Origin: Vibrio ulleungensis | GTDB lineage: Bacteria; Pseudomonadota; Gammaproteobacteria; Enterobacterales; Vibrionaceae | Length of the DNA: 64,000 nucleotides | Direction: 5' to 3' | Assembly (NCBI RefSeq): GCF_016900875.1 | Contig: NZ_JAFEUM010000002.1 | Span: forward strand, 248,001-312,000 | Part shown: positions 44,120 to 54,665 of the stretch, in pieces | Numbering within the stretch: the first letter of the stretch is position 1 | Layout: each line of letters starts with the position of its first letter | Position numbers and translations under genes: made by a program | The notes under the pieces: generated by a model | What the model saw: the letters and a program-made list of their open reading frames with translations, nothing else | Told to the model about the DNA's origin: nothing | Databases searched by the model: none

Positions 44120-46273
44120 ATGAATAAACCATGCGCAATATCCAATAAAAGAAAAATGTTTCACGAAGGACTGACTTTATCAGCATGCTTACTGTTTAGT
44201 TTGAATGTCTTTGCTGCCCCCTTTGATACCTGTCCCAGTAAAGCGTACCTGTTTCAATCTAAACCTGTACAAGTGTATGGTCTTAACTTAGTCACTGGTG
44301 AATCAAAGCTTCTGCAGGCAGATACTGGCACTGCATCTAACATCAATGGTGTAGGTTTTGATATGGACAGTCGCTATATCTACGGCTACGACACCACGAA
44401 TAAAGGCTTAGTACGCCTAGGGAAAGACTTTAAAGTTGAACCCCTAAATGTTGTTGGCTTGCCGCAAGAGTTCACCTTCTACGTCGGCGATGTGTTTAAC
44501 AGTGTGTATTACCTGTACCGCAAAGGACAAGGGCTGTTTTCAGTCGACCTAACCCCACTAGAGAGTGACCCTACCGCCAGTTTGACGTTTAATCAGGTGA
44601 GCAACAATGGATCATTAACACTCACTGACTTTGCGTTTCATCCCCTAAATCAGTTGCTCTACGCCGTTGATAATAGGACCGGTGTTTTGCACGAAATCAA
44701 TCCCAGTGATGGCTCGACTACGCTCATTGGAGACACGGGCGTTACCGGGACGTTTGGCGCAGGTTACTTTGACGTAAATGGTAATTACTATCTATCTCGC
44801 AACTCAGATGGTGCTGTTTTTAGAATCGACCTATCGGATGAGATGCAAATCGCAAATGGGCAAGTCGCTGCGGTAAAATTCGCCGATGGTCCCGCGTCAG
44901 GTCAAAACGATGGTGCACGTTGCGCCCTCGCTCCATTAATTGATGAAGACTCTCAGATTGATTTTGGTGATGCACCAGACAGTTATGGCACATTATTGAC
45001 AAATAACGGTCCACGCCACCAACTTGATGGTGTTACCTACTTAGGCAGCGGTGCACCTGATGGAGAGCAAGATGGGTTTACAGCGCCACTAAGCGACCAG
45101 GACACTGGGTATTACGACGAAGATGGGGTTAACTTTGTTACCTCAATGGAGCCAGGGCTCGATTCTATTGTTGTGGTCGAAGCGTCGACATCGGGTTACT
45201 TATCGGCATGGTTTGACTGGAACCAAGACGGTGACTTTGCTGACGAGGGCGAGCAAGTCTTCACAGATACTCTTGTTGAAGCCGGGCGTCAGTCTCTGAT
45301 ATATAACGTCCCAGTCAGCGCAGAAATTGGCAACAGTTGGAGCCGCTTTAGATTTAGTCAACAACAAGGCCTTGGGTTTGATGGCGGAGCAACATCTGGA
45401 GAGGTGGAAGACCATCCCATCTTGGTGACTGGCGAAGGGGCGACAGTGCGCTACTTTCCATCACAAACCGGCTATGCCACCCTCGCCTACGAAGATAACT
45501 GGCCATACACCGCTGACTACGACATGAACGACGTAGTGATCCACTATCGCGTTACCGAAATCGTAAAGCAGGACAAAGTGGTTAAAAGCATTATTGAAGG
45601 GCGTCTTGCGGCAGTCGGCGCCGACTACCACAACGGTTTTGCTATCGGCTTAACAGGACTCGCAAGAGTCGATGTGAATGCTGCAACCACACGTCAATAT
45701 CACAATGGTGTTCAACTGGCGGCAAGTGGACTAGAACAAGACAGTGACCAGGCCATTTTTATTGTCGCTGATGATGTGTCGACGAAAAAAGCGGAGCAGT
45801 GTCGCTATCACCGAACAACCGTTGATTGCACCGCACCCGAGAACTTTTCGTTTGAGCTGCATATAAACCTAAACGACTCACCGAGCGCAGATAGCCTAAT
45901 CGCCATGCCCTATGACCCATTCATATTTGCCACTCCTGGATACTACCATGGCGAGGGTCTTCCATTTCAGCCAGGAAGAACTTGGGAAGTCCACCTTCCT
46001 GATCATCCACCTACTGAGAAATTTGACCAAGTACAGCTGTGGAATCTGGGTGTAGATGCCAGTAACCCTGACCAAGGTGTTTATTTTAAAACGGCCAATA
46101 ATCTTCCTTGGGCACTGTTAATCACCGAGGAGTGGCAATGGCCACTGGAACGCATCGAGCTTCTTCAGGCCTATCCACAATTTGCTGAATTTGCTCAAAG
46201 CAGTGGTAAGAAAAATGCGTTTTGGCACCTAAAGCACCATGCGATACCCAACCGCACATTCCAAAACCGTTAA
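44120..46273 (+). CDS. Secreted LruC-domain protein, possible biofilm matrix protein
   Basis: A 717-residue exported protein. After the signal peptide (cleavage near FAA-P) there is a beta-propeller-like region (residues 40-275; VYGLNLVTGESKLLQ, HPLNQLLYAVDN), then a GEVED-type domain (residues 285-435) with FGDAPDSYGT, AWFDWNQDGDFADEGE and SGEVEDHPI, and a C-terminal LruC (DUF4842-like) domain beginning TGYATLAYEDNWP and containing DYDMNDVVIHY. The Asp-rich loops suggest calcium binding. It lies 89 bp after sypQ in the same direction and is followed by a small lipoprotein gene. A role as a matrix or adhesion protein is plausible from context only. Confidence 0.82.
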   Translation: MNKPCAISNKRKMFHEGLTLSACLLFSLNVFAAPFDTCPSKAYLFQSKPVQVYGLNLVTGESKLLQADTGTASNINGVGFDMDSRYIYGYDTTNKGLVRLGKDFKVEPLNVVGLPQEFTFYVGDVFNSVYYLYRKGQGLFSVDLTPLESDPTASLTFNQVSNNGSLTLTDFAFHPLNQLLYAVDNRTGVLHEINPSDGSTTLIGDTGVTGTFGAGYFDVNGNYYLSRNSDGAVFRIDLSDEMQIANGQVAAVKFADGPASGQNDGARCALAPLIDEDSQIDFGDAPDSYGTLLTNNGPRHQLDGVTYLGSGAPDGEQDGFTAPLSDQDTGYYDEDGVNFVTSMEPGLDSIVVVEASTSGYLSAWFDWNQDGDFADEGEQVFTDTLVEAGRQSLIYNVPVSAEIGNSWSRFRFSQQQGLGFDGGATSGEVEDHPILVTGEGATVRYFPSQTGYATLAYEDNWPYTADYDMNDVVIHYRVTEIVKQDKVVKSIIEGRLAAVGADYHNGFAIGLTGLARVDVNAATTRQYHNGVQLAASGLEQDSDQAIFIVADDVSTKKAEQCRYHRTTVDCTAPENFSFELHINLNDSPSADSLIAMPYDPFIFATPGYYHGEGLPFQPGRTWEVHLPDHPPTEKFDQVQLWNLGVDASNPDQGVYFKTANNLPWALLITEEWQWPLERIELLQAYPQFAEFAQSSGKKNAFWHLKHHAIPNRTFQNR

Positions 46274-46307
46274 GTAGTCAGAAACGCACATTGATAGGAT
46301 GATTATT

Positions 46308-46772
46308 ATGAATCAGCAACATAAAAACACATACAGCTCATTAGTTGGGATGATTGTTATAGTGATGTCCCTTGGGTTGTCGGGGTGTGGTTCCGACAGC
46401 GATACAGCTAACACGCCGCCTGTCAGCGAAGCCCCTTCGGGAACAACCGACATAAATCTTAGCATGCAAGATTTATCGGTAGCAGCCGACTTTGATTACG
46501 AGCTGGTTGATACTCGCCACTTAACGTTTGATCTCTCTACAGCAGCATCGGGGTACATCGCAATCTACTCACAATTTGATGCCAACGGGGACAGTTATCG
46601 ACCAAAGCTACGATACAAAATTGCTCAAACCCCGATTGTCTCAGGAAAAGGCGAGATTGAGATAACGTATGATATGGCCAATACCACATTACTCGCCGAA
46701 TTGTGGAGTTTAGACTCGGATCAACCTAATCAATATCTAATTACCGAAGGTGTCGAGCTCATTACCGACTAA
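46308..46772 (+). CDS. Small lipoprotein of unknown function
   Basis: A 154-residue lipoprotein: basic start, hydrophobic stretch and lipobox LSGC followed by a Ser/Asp/Thr/Pro-rich linker. The mature part is beta-rich (LTFDLSTAASGYIAIYSQF, YRPKLRYKIA). The ATG at 46308 is chosen because AGGA lies eight bases before it, while the ATG at 46299 overlaps that site. It follows the LruC-domain gene by 34 bp and is probably in the same unit. LruC-type secreted proteins with a lipoprotein neighbour recur, from memory, in marine gammaproteobacteria, but no function is known to me. Confidence 0.75.
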   Translation: MNQQHKNTYSSLVGMIVIVMSLGLSGCGSDSDTANTPPVSEAPSGTTDINLSMQDLSVAADFDYELVDTRHLTFDLSTAASGYIAIYSQFDANGDSYRPKLRYKIAQTPIVSGKGEIEITYDMANTTLLAELWSLDSDQPNQYLITEGVELITD

Positions 46773-46793
46773 GTGCCTATCGTATAAATGGCT

Positions 46794-46829
46794 ACCTACA
46801 GAAATAACTTCGCCTGTATTACTGTAGGT
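46794..46829. terminator. Hairpin between convergent genes
   Basis: ACCTACAG pairs with CTGTAGGT around a 20-base loop, between the lipoprotein gene and the convergent regulator gene. T-tracts are weak. Confidence 0.35.
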
Positions 46830-46830
46830 T

Positions 46831-47754
46831 TCACCGGTAAACTTGGGCGTCATTCGCCGATATATAACAATCCCTACCTTCAGATTTTGCGCGGTACAAT
46901 GCTTGGTCCGCGAGTTTGATCAACTCGACTTGATCTAGCGAATCTATTGGGTAAATCGCGCCGCCAATGCTTATTGTGATTGACGTCGACTCTTGCCCGA
47001 GTTCGAATGTGTAATTGCGTACGATGTTGATGAGTCGTAATGCAATGTCTTTGCATTTATCGCGATTGATATTAGGCAGCATAATGACAAACTCTTCACC
47101 ACCATAGCGAAAGAATTTGTTGGTTTCCATTAGGTCTTGTTGCAGCAAATGGGCAAACTGCTTAAGGACAAAATCACCAAACTGGTGCCCAAAAGAGTCG
47201 TTAATGGTTTTAAAGTGGTCAATATCGATGAATAACAGCCCAAACTCACTCGAATCTTGAGAGGCTTGTGTAATTTCAGAGTCGACAAATTGATAAAATG
47301 GACGCATGTTATAGAGCCCAGTCAGTGGGTCACGGACTGCCAACTCCTCAAGTTGCTGTACTAACATTGCGTTTTTGGTTTGCAAGCGTCGCTTTTCCAA
47401 CGCTCGATTAACCGACGACAACAAGATATCTAGATCTTCAATGGGCTTTAACAGATAGTCATAAGCCCCTGCTCGCAAACAGTCAATCGCTGTGGACTCA
47501 TCGCTTTGGCCAGTCAATATGATCACATCGACGCTTTTTGGCCCTTGTTGTATATCTTTTAATAGTTCAATACCGGTTTTGTTTGGCATGCGCACATCAC
47601 TGATCACCAAATCAAAGTCATCGCGCAAGAAGCTCTCTAACGCAGCTTTTCCATCCTCAGCCAACGTTACGTCAAACCCTTCGTCCGTTAAGAGTTCGCC
47701 CAGAATTTCTCTGATTTCTGGCTCATCATCCACCAGTATTAGTTTCTCAACCAT
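46831..47754 (-). CDS. Response regulator with GGDEF diguanylate cyclase output
   Basis: A 307-residue protein: receiver domain with phospho-acceptor Asp53 (LVISDVRMPNKTG), a coiled linker, and a GGDEF domain starting RDPLTGLYNMRPF with the active-site motif RYGGEEF. It should make cyclic di-GMP when phosphorylated. The feedback I-site (RxxD five residues before GGEEF) is not present; the position reads METN, so product inhibition is probably lost. It lies 36 bp downstream of a histidine kinase gene in the same direction, its likely partner. Cyclic di-GMP commonly promotes matrix production, so its place beside the syp locus is suggestive. Confidence 0.92.
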   Translation of the reverse strand: MVEKLILVDDEPEIREILGELLTDEGFDVTLAEDGKAALESFLRDDFDLVISDVRMPNKTGIELLKDIQQGPKSVDVIILTGQSDESTAIDCLRAGAYDYLLKPIEDLDILLSSVNRALEKRRLQTKNAMLVQQLEELAVRDPLTGLYNMRPFYQFVDSEITQASQDSSEFGLLFIDIDHFKTINDSFGHQFGDFVLKQFAHLLQQDLMETNKFFRYGGEEFVIMLPNINRDKCKDIALRLINIVRNYTFELGQESTSITISIGGAIYPIDSLDQVELIKLADQALYRAKSEGRDCYISANDAQVYR

Positions 47755-47790
47755 TGTCCTTTCCTATCTACACTTAATCCAACTCACAAC

Positions 47791-50049
47791 CTACGACAAA
47801 ATAGGAAGCTGTATCCGCATTGTGGTGCCTTGTTGGCCAGTACTCATCACGTCTATCGTGCCACTATGAGCTTCAATAATTCCGTAGGAAATTGAAAGGC
47901 CCAGCCCAGTTCCTTTACCTTCTTCTTTGGTGGTGAAGAATGGATCAAAAACGTGATCTTGTTTGTCCACGGGTATCCCAGTACCGTTATCTGAAATCAA
48001 AATTTCTATGTGATCGGGTTTATCTATTGATCGTTGGGTTGTAATTGTTACGCGCTTTTCTGCGCTATTCTCGTCAACTGCATCACGTGCATTGGTTAGC
48101 AAGTTAAGTACAACCTGCTCAAGTTGATTACTATCGCCACGCACTTCGGGCAGATTGTCTTCCAGTGACTGTTCGGCAACGATGTCGTGCAGCCTTAACT
48201 GTTCACCAATCATATAGAAGCAGTTTTCGATAACCGAATTCACCTTCATTGGGTTGTATTCGACCGACGACTGGCGAGCAAATGTTCGCAAATGGTCAAT
48301 GATCTTCATCATTCTCTTAGAATTAGCATTAACCGAACCAATAAACTTCTCCAAGTATGCATCGTCTAAGGTCCCTTTAGTTCTCTTTCTCTCAAGCATT
48401 TGACTGCCTGTTCGAATGATCATTAACGGTTGGTTAAGCTCGTGCGCAACCCCCGCTGAAAGCTCACCAATCGACGCTAACTTACTGCTTTGTACAAGCT
48501 GTTGCTGAGCGACTTGGAGCTCATTGTAAGACTCTTCAAGGGCCGATTGCACAATCTTAAGCTGACGTATATCACTAGCAACACATACATTACCGGTCAC
48601 CTCTCCCAGCATGCCTAGAGTGTGCGAACTAGAAAGGAGTACAGGAATTCTTTCTCCTTCTTTTGAGACATAGTTGAGCTCTTTTCGGCTAGCGTTGCTT
48701 TGTAGCACTTCCTGTACTTCACCAACGCATTCAGAAGCAAATAAAACAGAATAGTGTTTACCGATTAATTCATGTTGTTGGTAGCCCAGAAGCGCCAATG
48801 TCGCTTGGTTCACCGTTTCTAGAACACCGTCTGTCGATACCACTACAAGGCTTTCATTTAGACCAACTAAAATACTATTTACGTAGTCTTTCGAGACTGT
48901 CGTCGTTTCCAGTTTGTCGGTCATTTCGTTAAAGTATTTCCCTAATTGACCGATTTCATCCTGCCCTTTTACATCCGCCCTGTTCGTAAAATTACCGTTA
49001 GAGATCTCTTTAATTGAAGCCACCAATTTGCCCATTCGGATAGCAATTGACTGGCCTAACTGCCTAGAGATGATCGAAAACACAACCGTAAACAGCGCAC
49101 TCATCACTATGAACATAGCGGTGAAATTAGATACGGTAATGTCAGCTCGCTCAAAGGAGTCTTCAACTTCTCGAGTTTGCAGCGTAATCGCACTATCCAG
49201 TGTTTCTAGGATTTCTTCTTCGTACTCCTCAACATTATCTAATGTTTCATAGATAGTCGCCGAGGTTGCAGCCAACTGCTGCGCGGATTGTAGAATGGTT
49301 TCAGTGAGATGGTAGATTGGGTCATAAGGCATAAATGTTGGACGATTAACCAATGTGGCTTCTAATGACTCTAGTCTTTGATCAAAGAGCAGCTCCATCA
49401 TTTGTTGCTCATTCTCGCCCGCGCTAATCTGTTCAGGTTCGCCACCCTGATCTTCGCCGTCATCATCGTCTTCAATGTGGGTAGAAATGATTTTATAGGT
49501 TTCAATTAGCAGCAGGTTAACGTCATTGTATAAGTCAATCGCAAACTGCTGATGACCATTACTGTGTGCGACAGAGTCAAAACGACTAAACCTATTCATA
49601 AAATCGACGTGTAGCTGGTTGTGCGATTTCAACTGCTGTTTTTGGATGACAAACTGGTCGAAAATGACCTGAGCGTAGTTAGAGAACACCTCTGCATGCA
49701 AAACCATTTGTTTTTTTAGTTCAAGCTCAGTCTCATCACCAGGTGCAACCGTCCACTCATCCAACCAAGTATTGAACTCTTCAACAGACTCGTAAAACTC
49801 GTCAATTTCACCTTCGTCGCCCGTAGCTACAAACCCTTGTATTTCAGCAAATAATCGATTAGATGCGGATTTTAGTTCCAAAATGGCAACGATATCAGGC
49901 ACCGTATCCGTAGCTACGTAGTTGAATAAGGTTTTTACCTTACTAAACCCGTAAATTGCGGTACCGCAGAAAAGCAGAAAAAAGAGGAGATACAGAAAAA
50001 AGTTATACCTTAACTTTTTGTGAAAGGATAAGTTTTCCAGTTTGTTCAT
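47791..50049 (-). CDS. Membrane histidine kinase with helical sensor, HAMP and PAS
   Basis: A 752-residue sensor kinase. Two membrane helices (near residues 17-35 and 310-330) enclose a large helical periplasmic region with an acidic insert (EDDDDGEDQGGEPEQ). HAMP (ISNGNFTNRADVKGQDEIGQ), PAS (about residues 390-510), HisKA with ELSAGVAHELNQPL, and an ATPase domain with VVLNLLTNARDAV, ISDNGTGI and GTGLGLS follow. It has no receiver. The start at 50049 (ATG) is preferred to a TTG four codons upstream, although no strong ribosome site is seen. It probably phosphorylates the diguanylate cyclase response regulator encoded just downstream. The signal is unknown. Confidence 0.9.
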   Translation of the reverse strand: MNKLENLSFHKKLRYNFFLYLLFFLLFCGTAIYGFSKVKTLFNYVATDTVPDIVAILELKSASNRLFAEIQGFVATGDEGEIDEFYESVEEFNTWLDEWTVAPGDETELELKKQMVLHAEVFSNYAQVIFDQFVIQKQQLKSHNQLHVDFMNRFSRFDSVAHSNGHQQFAIDLYNDVNLLLIETYKIISTHIEDDDDGEDQGGEPEQISAGENEQQMMELLFDQRLESLEATLVNRPTFMPYDPIYHLTETILQSAQQLAATSATIYETLDNVEEYEEEILETLDSAITLQTREVEDSFERADITVSNFTAMFIVMSALFTVVFSIISRQLGQSIAIRMGKLVASIKEISNGNFTNRADVKGQDEIGQLGKYFNEMTDKLETTTVSKDYVNSILVGLNESLVVVSTDGVLETVNQATLALLGYQQHELIGKHYSVLFASECVGEVQEVLQSNASRKELNYVSKEGERIPVLLSSSHTLGMLGEVTGNVCVASDIRQLKIVQSALEESYNELQVAQQQLVQSSKLASIGELSAGVAHELNQPLMIIRTGSQMLERKRTKGTLDDAYLEKFIGSVNANSKRMMKIIDHLRTFARQSSVEYNPMKVNSVIENCFYMIGEQLRLHDIVAEQSLEDNLPEVRGDSNQLEQVVLNLLTNARDAVDENSAEKRVTITTQRSIDKPDHIEILISDNGTGIPVDKQDHVFDPFFTTKEEGKGTGLGLSISYGIIEAHSGTIDVMSTGQQGTTMRIQLPILS

Positions 50050-50222
50050 AGCGCGTACCAATGAGTAAACACTTTCTCAAACTCATGGTGATGAAGTGCT
50101 ACTGGTTAATGTCGTCGATCGTTAATTAGACGATACTAACACAAGACAGTACGCTGTACAGTAACTTTAAATCATAAACGCTGTTTGCAGGTGAACCATC
50201 TCATAAATCAGAAGCTTGGTTG

Positions 50223-50633
50223 TCAAATAACCTTGCCGCGCATCGATTTCGTTTGAGAACGAACTTGTTTGCCTTTAAGGCGTCGCTCTTTGGACGCGCG
50301 TGTAGGTCGCGTAGGACGACGTGTTTTTTGAACAACCATCGCTTGCTGAATAATGGCCACCAAACGATTGAGTGCATCTTCTCTATTTTGCTCCTGATTT
50401 CGGTATTGCTGCGCCTTTATCGTGATCACGCCAAGTTTGGAAATCCGAGAATCATTCAGCGCTAGAATACGCTCTTTATACACCGCAGGTAAGCTTGAGC
50501 GGTTAACATCAAACTGTAAATGTATTGCCGAGGACACCTTGTTAACATTCTGCCCGCCTGCTCCTTGTGCACGTATAGCAGTCAACTGTATTTCCCAGTC
50601 CGCCAGCGATACCGTGTTGGATATTTTTAACAT
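50223..50633 (-). CDS. arfB: Alternative ribosome-rescue factor ArfB
   Basis: A 136-residue peptidyl-tRNA hydrolase of the release-factor family. It has the catalytic GGQ in [15 protein letters not shown] and the basic C-terminal tail ([21 protein letters not shown]) that enters the empty mRNA channel of stalled ribosomes. Length and layout match E. coli ArfB (YaeJ). It is a stand-alone gene, divergent from the DEAD-box helicase gene with about 115 bp between starts. Confidence 0.93.
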   Translation of the reverse strand: MLKISNTVSLADWEIQLTAIRAQGAGGQNVNKVSSAIHLQFDVNRSSLPAVYKERILALNDSRISKLGVITIKAQQYRNQEQNREDALNRLVAIIQQAMVVQKTRRPTRPTRASKERRLKGKQVRSQTKSMRGKVI

Positions 50634-50750
50634 ACCTCGTGTATACCTTATCTAAATCCACTTTACAGTGGCGAGTGTACCGCTTAGTCGATGCAGTGGC
50701 TATGCCTGTTGTGCTACACTTCGCCCAACTTTTTCTGAGTCTTAATTATT

Positions 50751-51935
<1,185 letters not shown>

Positions 51936-51990
51936 CCAAAGATTAGACACTATAGCGAGCTGTTTCAGTTCTTATGGTGTCATACACATA

Positions 51991-52033
51991 AGAGTTGCTC
52001 AGCAGGATCGATGTGTCCGTGCTAAGCAACTCT
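51991..52033. other. Strong hairpin downstream of helicase gene
   Basis: AGAGTTGCTCAGCA pairs with TGCTAAGCAACTCT (one mismatch) around a 15-base loop. There is no T-tract on the plus strand. It lies in the 206-bp region between convergent genes and may end the helicase message or be part of a small RNA. Confidence 0.4.
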
Positions 52034-52141
52034 CCTCAACGACACAGCTCTGCTAGTATCACAAGCAAAAGGTTAAAGATATCTGCGTAAACAACAGGTT
52101 GAGCCATACTCACTTTTACTGCACCTCCACACTCGGCCTAC

Positions 52142-52654
52142 TTACCTATTGTCGTAGACTTCAAGTGCATCACCTTCGATAACGTAGGCTGTTTCAGCTA
52201 ACTCGTGGTTGATCGTTTCTGTCTTGAGTGTACCCACTACATACACAACATCCCACAACTCATAAATAGGTGCGCCTTGCGGGAACTTCACATAGATAAT
52301 TTGATTTGGCGGTGGCGGCGGTACATGGATGCATGCTCCAACAAAGGGCACCAGTAAGAACTCTGTAATCATCACGTTATCGCCTTCAAGTGGGATAACA
52401 AAACCCGGTAGTTTGACTTTATGATTGTTGAGCTCTGGCCGAACGTTGCCTATTTTGGATTGCTGCGCTGCAAGCGATGTCGACTCATCGTGAGGGGCGA
52501 CCTGAGTCATAGAAGGAAAGCTATGACGCTCTTCTGGGGGAATCAGATCGAGCCAGTGTAGTTCTAGCGGTTCATCATTTATCTGTGACGCTGATAAGGA
52601 GGGTGCAAAAAATAGCATACAACTGATGGTTATCGTTGATATATAACGAAACAT
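52142..52654 (-). CDS. DUF3299-family exported protein
   Basis: A 170-residue protein with a signal peptide (cleavage near SLSAS). The conserved core KLPGFVIPLEGDNVMITEFLL, then PFVGACIHVPPPPPNQIIYV, is the DUF3299 signature; His and Cys in GACIHVP suggest a metal site. The family often accompanies ABC or metal-related export genes, but its function is unknown. The ATG at 52654 is preferred over 52693 because AAGAG lies at a suitable distance and the signal peptide then begins normally. No operon partner is seen. Confidence 0.75.
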   Translation of the reverse strand: MFRYISTITISCMLFFAPSLSASQINDEPLELHWLDLIPPEERHSFPSMTQVAPHDESTSLAAQQSKIGNVRPELNNHKVKLPGFVIPLEGDNVMITEFLLVPFVGACIHVPPPPPNQIIYVKFPQGAPIYELWDVVYVVGTLKTETINHELAETAYVIEGDALEVYDNR

Positions 52655-52829
52655 GATTTTCACTCTTATGTCGCCTAGCATATTAGTAGGCAAGCGGTTA
52701 TGGGGACCATCCTTAGCAGCCCTAAATAGTCTATCTAATTAATTATCAATATGTTGCGCGTATCGATACTTAACCTTGATTGAATGGAACGATGAGCAAC
52801 CGTCAAGCAGTTGCTCATCAATAAAAGCC

Positions 52830-54665
52830 TTATGGGCGAGCCTTAAGTACTTTACCTGATAGCACTGTACCCCAAACTTCAATGTCCTTGATATCAACTG
52901 GGTCTACAGTAAACGGGTCCTCTTCTAAGATAGCAAAATCAGCAAGCTTTCCTGGTTCTAGACTACCAATCTTGTTTTCTGCACCTAGAACGTACGCAGC
53001 ATCGATAGTGATAGCTCTCAATGCTCTTTCAACGCTAACACGCTGCTCTGGCTGTTGAACCGTTTTATTATCTTCTGCAATACGGTTTGCGGCAGTCCAA
53101 GCTCCGGTAAGCGGCAACATAGGTACTGCTACTTGTGGGTAGTCAGAGTGAATACCAAATACTACACCTTCACGTTCAAGGTCTCCCAGACGTGCTAGTC
53201 CACTGGCGCGATCGGGACCGTATGCTTGATCGGTATGCAGCAAACTGCGGAAATGTGTGAAATAAACATTGGCAGACACTACAGCACCTAGTGCTTTGAT
53301 TCGGCGAGCTTGCATCTGATTACTCATACTAAAATGTTCAATAGAGTAACGGTGGTCGAACTTTGGTTGCGCGTTTTGTAAGTTTTCTAGTGTATCTAGG
53401 GCTTGGTCGAGAGCGTTATCACCGTTAGCATGGATATGAATTGGAATGTTGTTATCCCAATATGGCATTAAGTTTTCGGTCATGACATCCCATGGAATAG
53501 AGTTAAAAGATCCATTTGTACCATCTAGATACCCAGGGAAGCCGACACGAGAAGACATTAGTGGTAATGAACCATCGGTTAACACTTTCACGCCGTTAAC
53601 CCATAGATTGTCGGTATTACGCGTTTGCATCTCCTTATAGGTTTCAATCGCCTTATCACCGTATTTTTGTTCTAAGCTGTGTACATCAGCTACAAGCATT
53701 AAGCGGACTGGGAAATTGGGATCGTTGGTTGCAACCACCGACTGTGCCCACTCATCATCAAAGTCAATCGCTCCATACATCAGCTCTGCCGTTGTAGTAA
53801 TGCCTGCTTTCTTGGCGATGTCTGCCATAAACCGCAGTCCATCACCATTAATGCCACCTGATGCAGTCATCTGACCGAAGATTGGACGAAGCGCCATAGG
53901 CACAGCAGGTACCTCATTGAATACACCATTTAGCTTGCCATCTTTATCTTTGAACACACCTTCTACCGTTGAGTCATCCTTTACACCTGTCATGGCAATA
54001 GCTTGCGAGTTAAGAAACGCAAAGTGAGGTGCAAAACCAATAACAAAAATAGGTCGAGTTGTAGAGATTGCGTCTAATGCAGTACGATCTAAAGCACCAC
54101 CGTGGATAGCAGGATCAAATCCCCATGCAATGAGTGGTTCAGTGGTATCGCCCCCCTCATCGATAGCTTTTTGAAGAGTAGCGATCACATCATCATGAGT
54201 TGGAGACCCTGGGTTTGTACCATTGCGACCCGGCCAGTCCATCGAACCAATGTAAAGTGAAGACATAAATCCAGCGGACATGTACATATGTGTATGTGGT
54301 TCAATAAACCCTGGCATGATGACTTTGTCAGCAAAACGGTCATCAATGGAGTGTTCATAGCGAGTAAGCCAAGGTTGCATCGACTCCAATGAACCCACTG
54401 ATAGGATTTTTCCGTCTAGCACTGCAATCGCTTCTGCTTCAGGTTGTCCTGGGTACATTGTGTGGATATTCTTAGCCGTATAAACGGTAATCGGGCTGCT
54501 TTCTTTTGTTGAGTTTAGCGCTTGCACCCAATCAGGTTCATTGGGTGCATTAGCGAATGCTGATTGCGCCCCAATACTGAGAAATGCAGACGCGCAAATG
54601 GTAGATAATGACTTTTTGATAAATGGTTTTGAATTCACGCTGTTTCTATTGAACAGTTTTCTCAT
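52830..54665 (-). CDS. Exported amidohydrolase (YtcJ-like)
   Basis: A 611-residue amidohydrolase-family protein with an unusually long signal peptide (cleavage near SAFANA). Metal-binding marks are GFIEPHTHMYMSAGF (HxH), the later HIHANGDNALDQAL, and FGIHSDYP near the C-terminus, as in YtcJ/N-substituted formamide deformylase relatives. The C-terminal EPGKLADFAILEEDPFTVDP is standard for the family. It probably hydrolyses an amide or related bond of an unknown substrate in the periplasm. AGGATGACAGG precedes the ATG. Confidence 0.87.
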   Translation of the reverse strand: MRKLFNRNSVNSKPFIKKSLSTICASAFLSIGAQSAFANAPNEPDWVQALNSTKESSPITVYTAKNIHTMYPGQPEAEAIAVLDGKILSVGSLESMQPWLTRYEHSIDDRFADKVIMPGFIEPHTHMYMSAGFMSSLYIGSMDWPGRNGTNPGSPTHDDVIATLQKAIDEGGDTTEPLIAWGFDPAIHGGALDRTALDAISTTRPIFVIGFAPHFAFLNSQAIAMTGVKDDSTVEGVFKDKDGKLNGVFNEVPAVPMALRPIFGQMTASGGINGDGLRFMADIAKKAGITTTAELMYGAIDFDDEWAQSVVATNDPNFPVRLMLVADVHSLEQKYGDKAIETYKEMQTRNTDNLWVNGVKVLTDGSLPLMSSRVGFPGYLDGTNGSFNSIPWDVMTENLMPYWDNNIPIHIHANGDNALDQALDTLENLQNAQPKFDHRYSIEHFSMSNQMQARRIKALGAVVSANVYFTHFRSLLHTDQAYGPDRASGLARLGDLEREGVVFGIHSDYPQVAVPMLPLTGAWTAANRIAEDNKTVQQPEQRVSVERALRAITIDAAYVLGAENKIGSLEPGKLADFAILEEDPFTVDPVDIKDIEVWGTVLSGKVLKARP

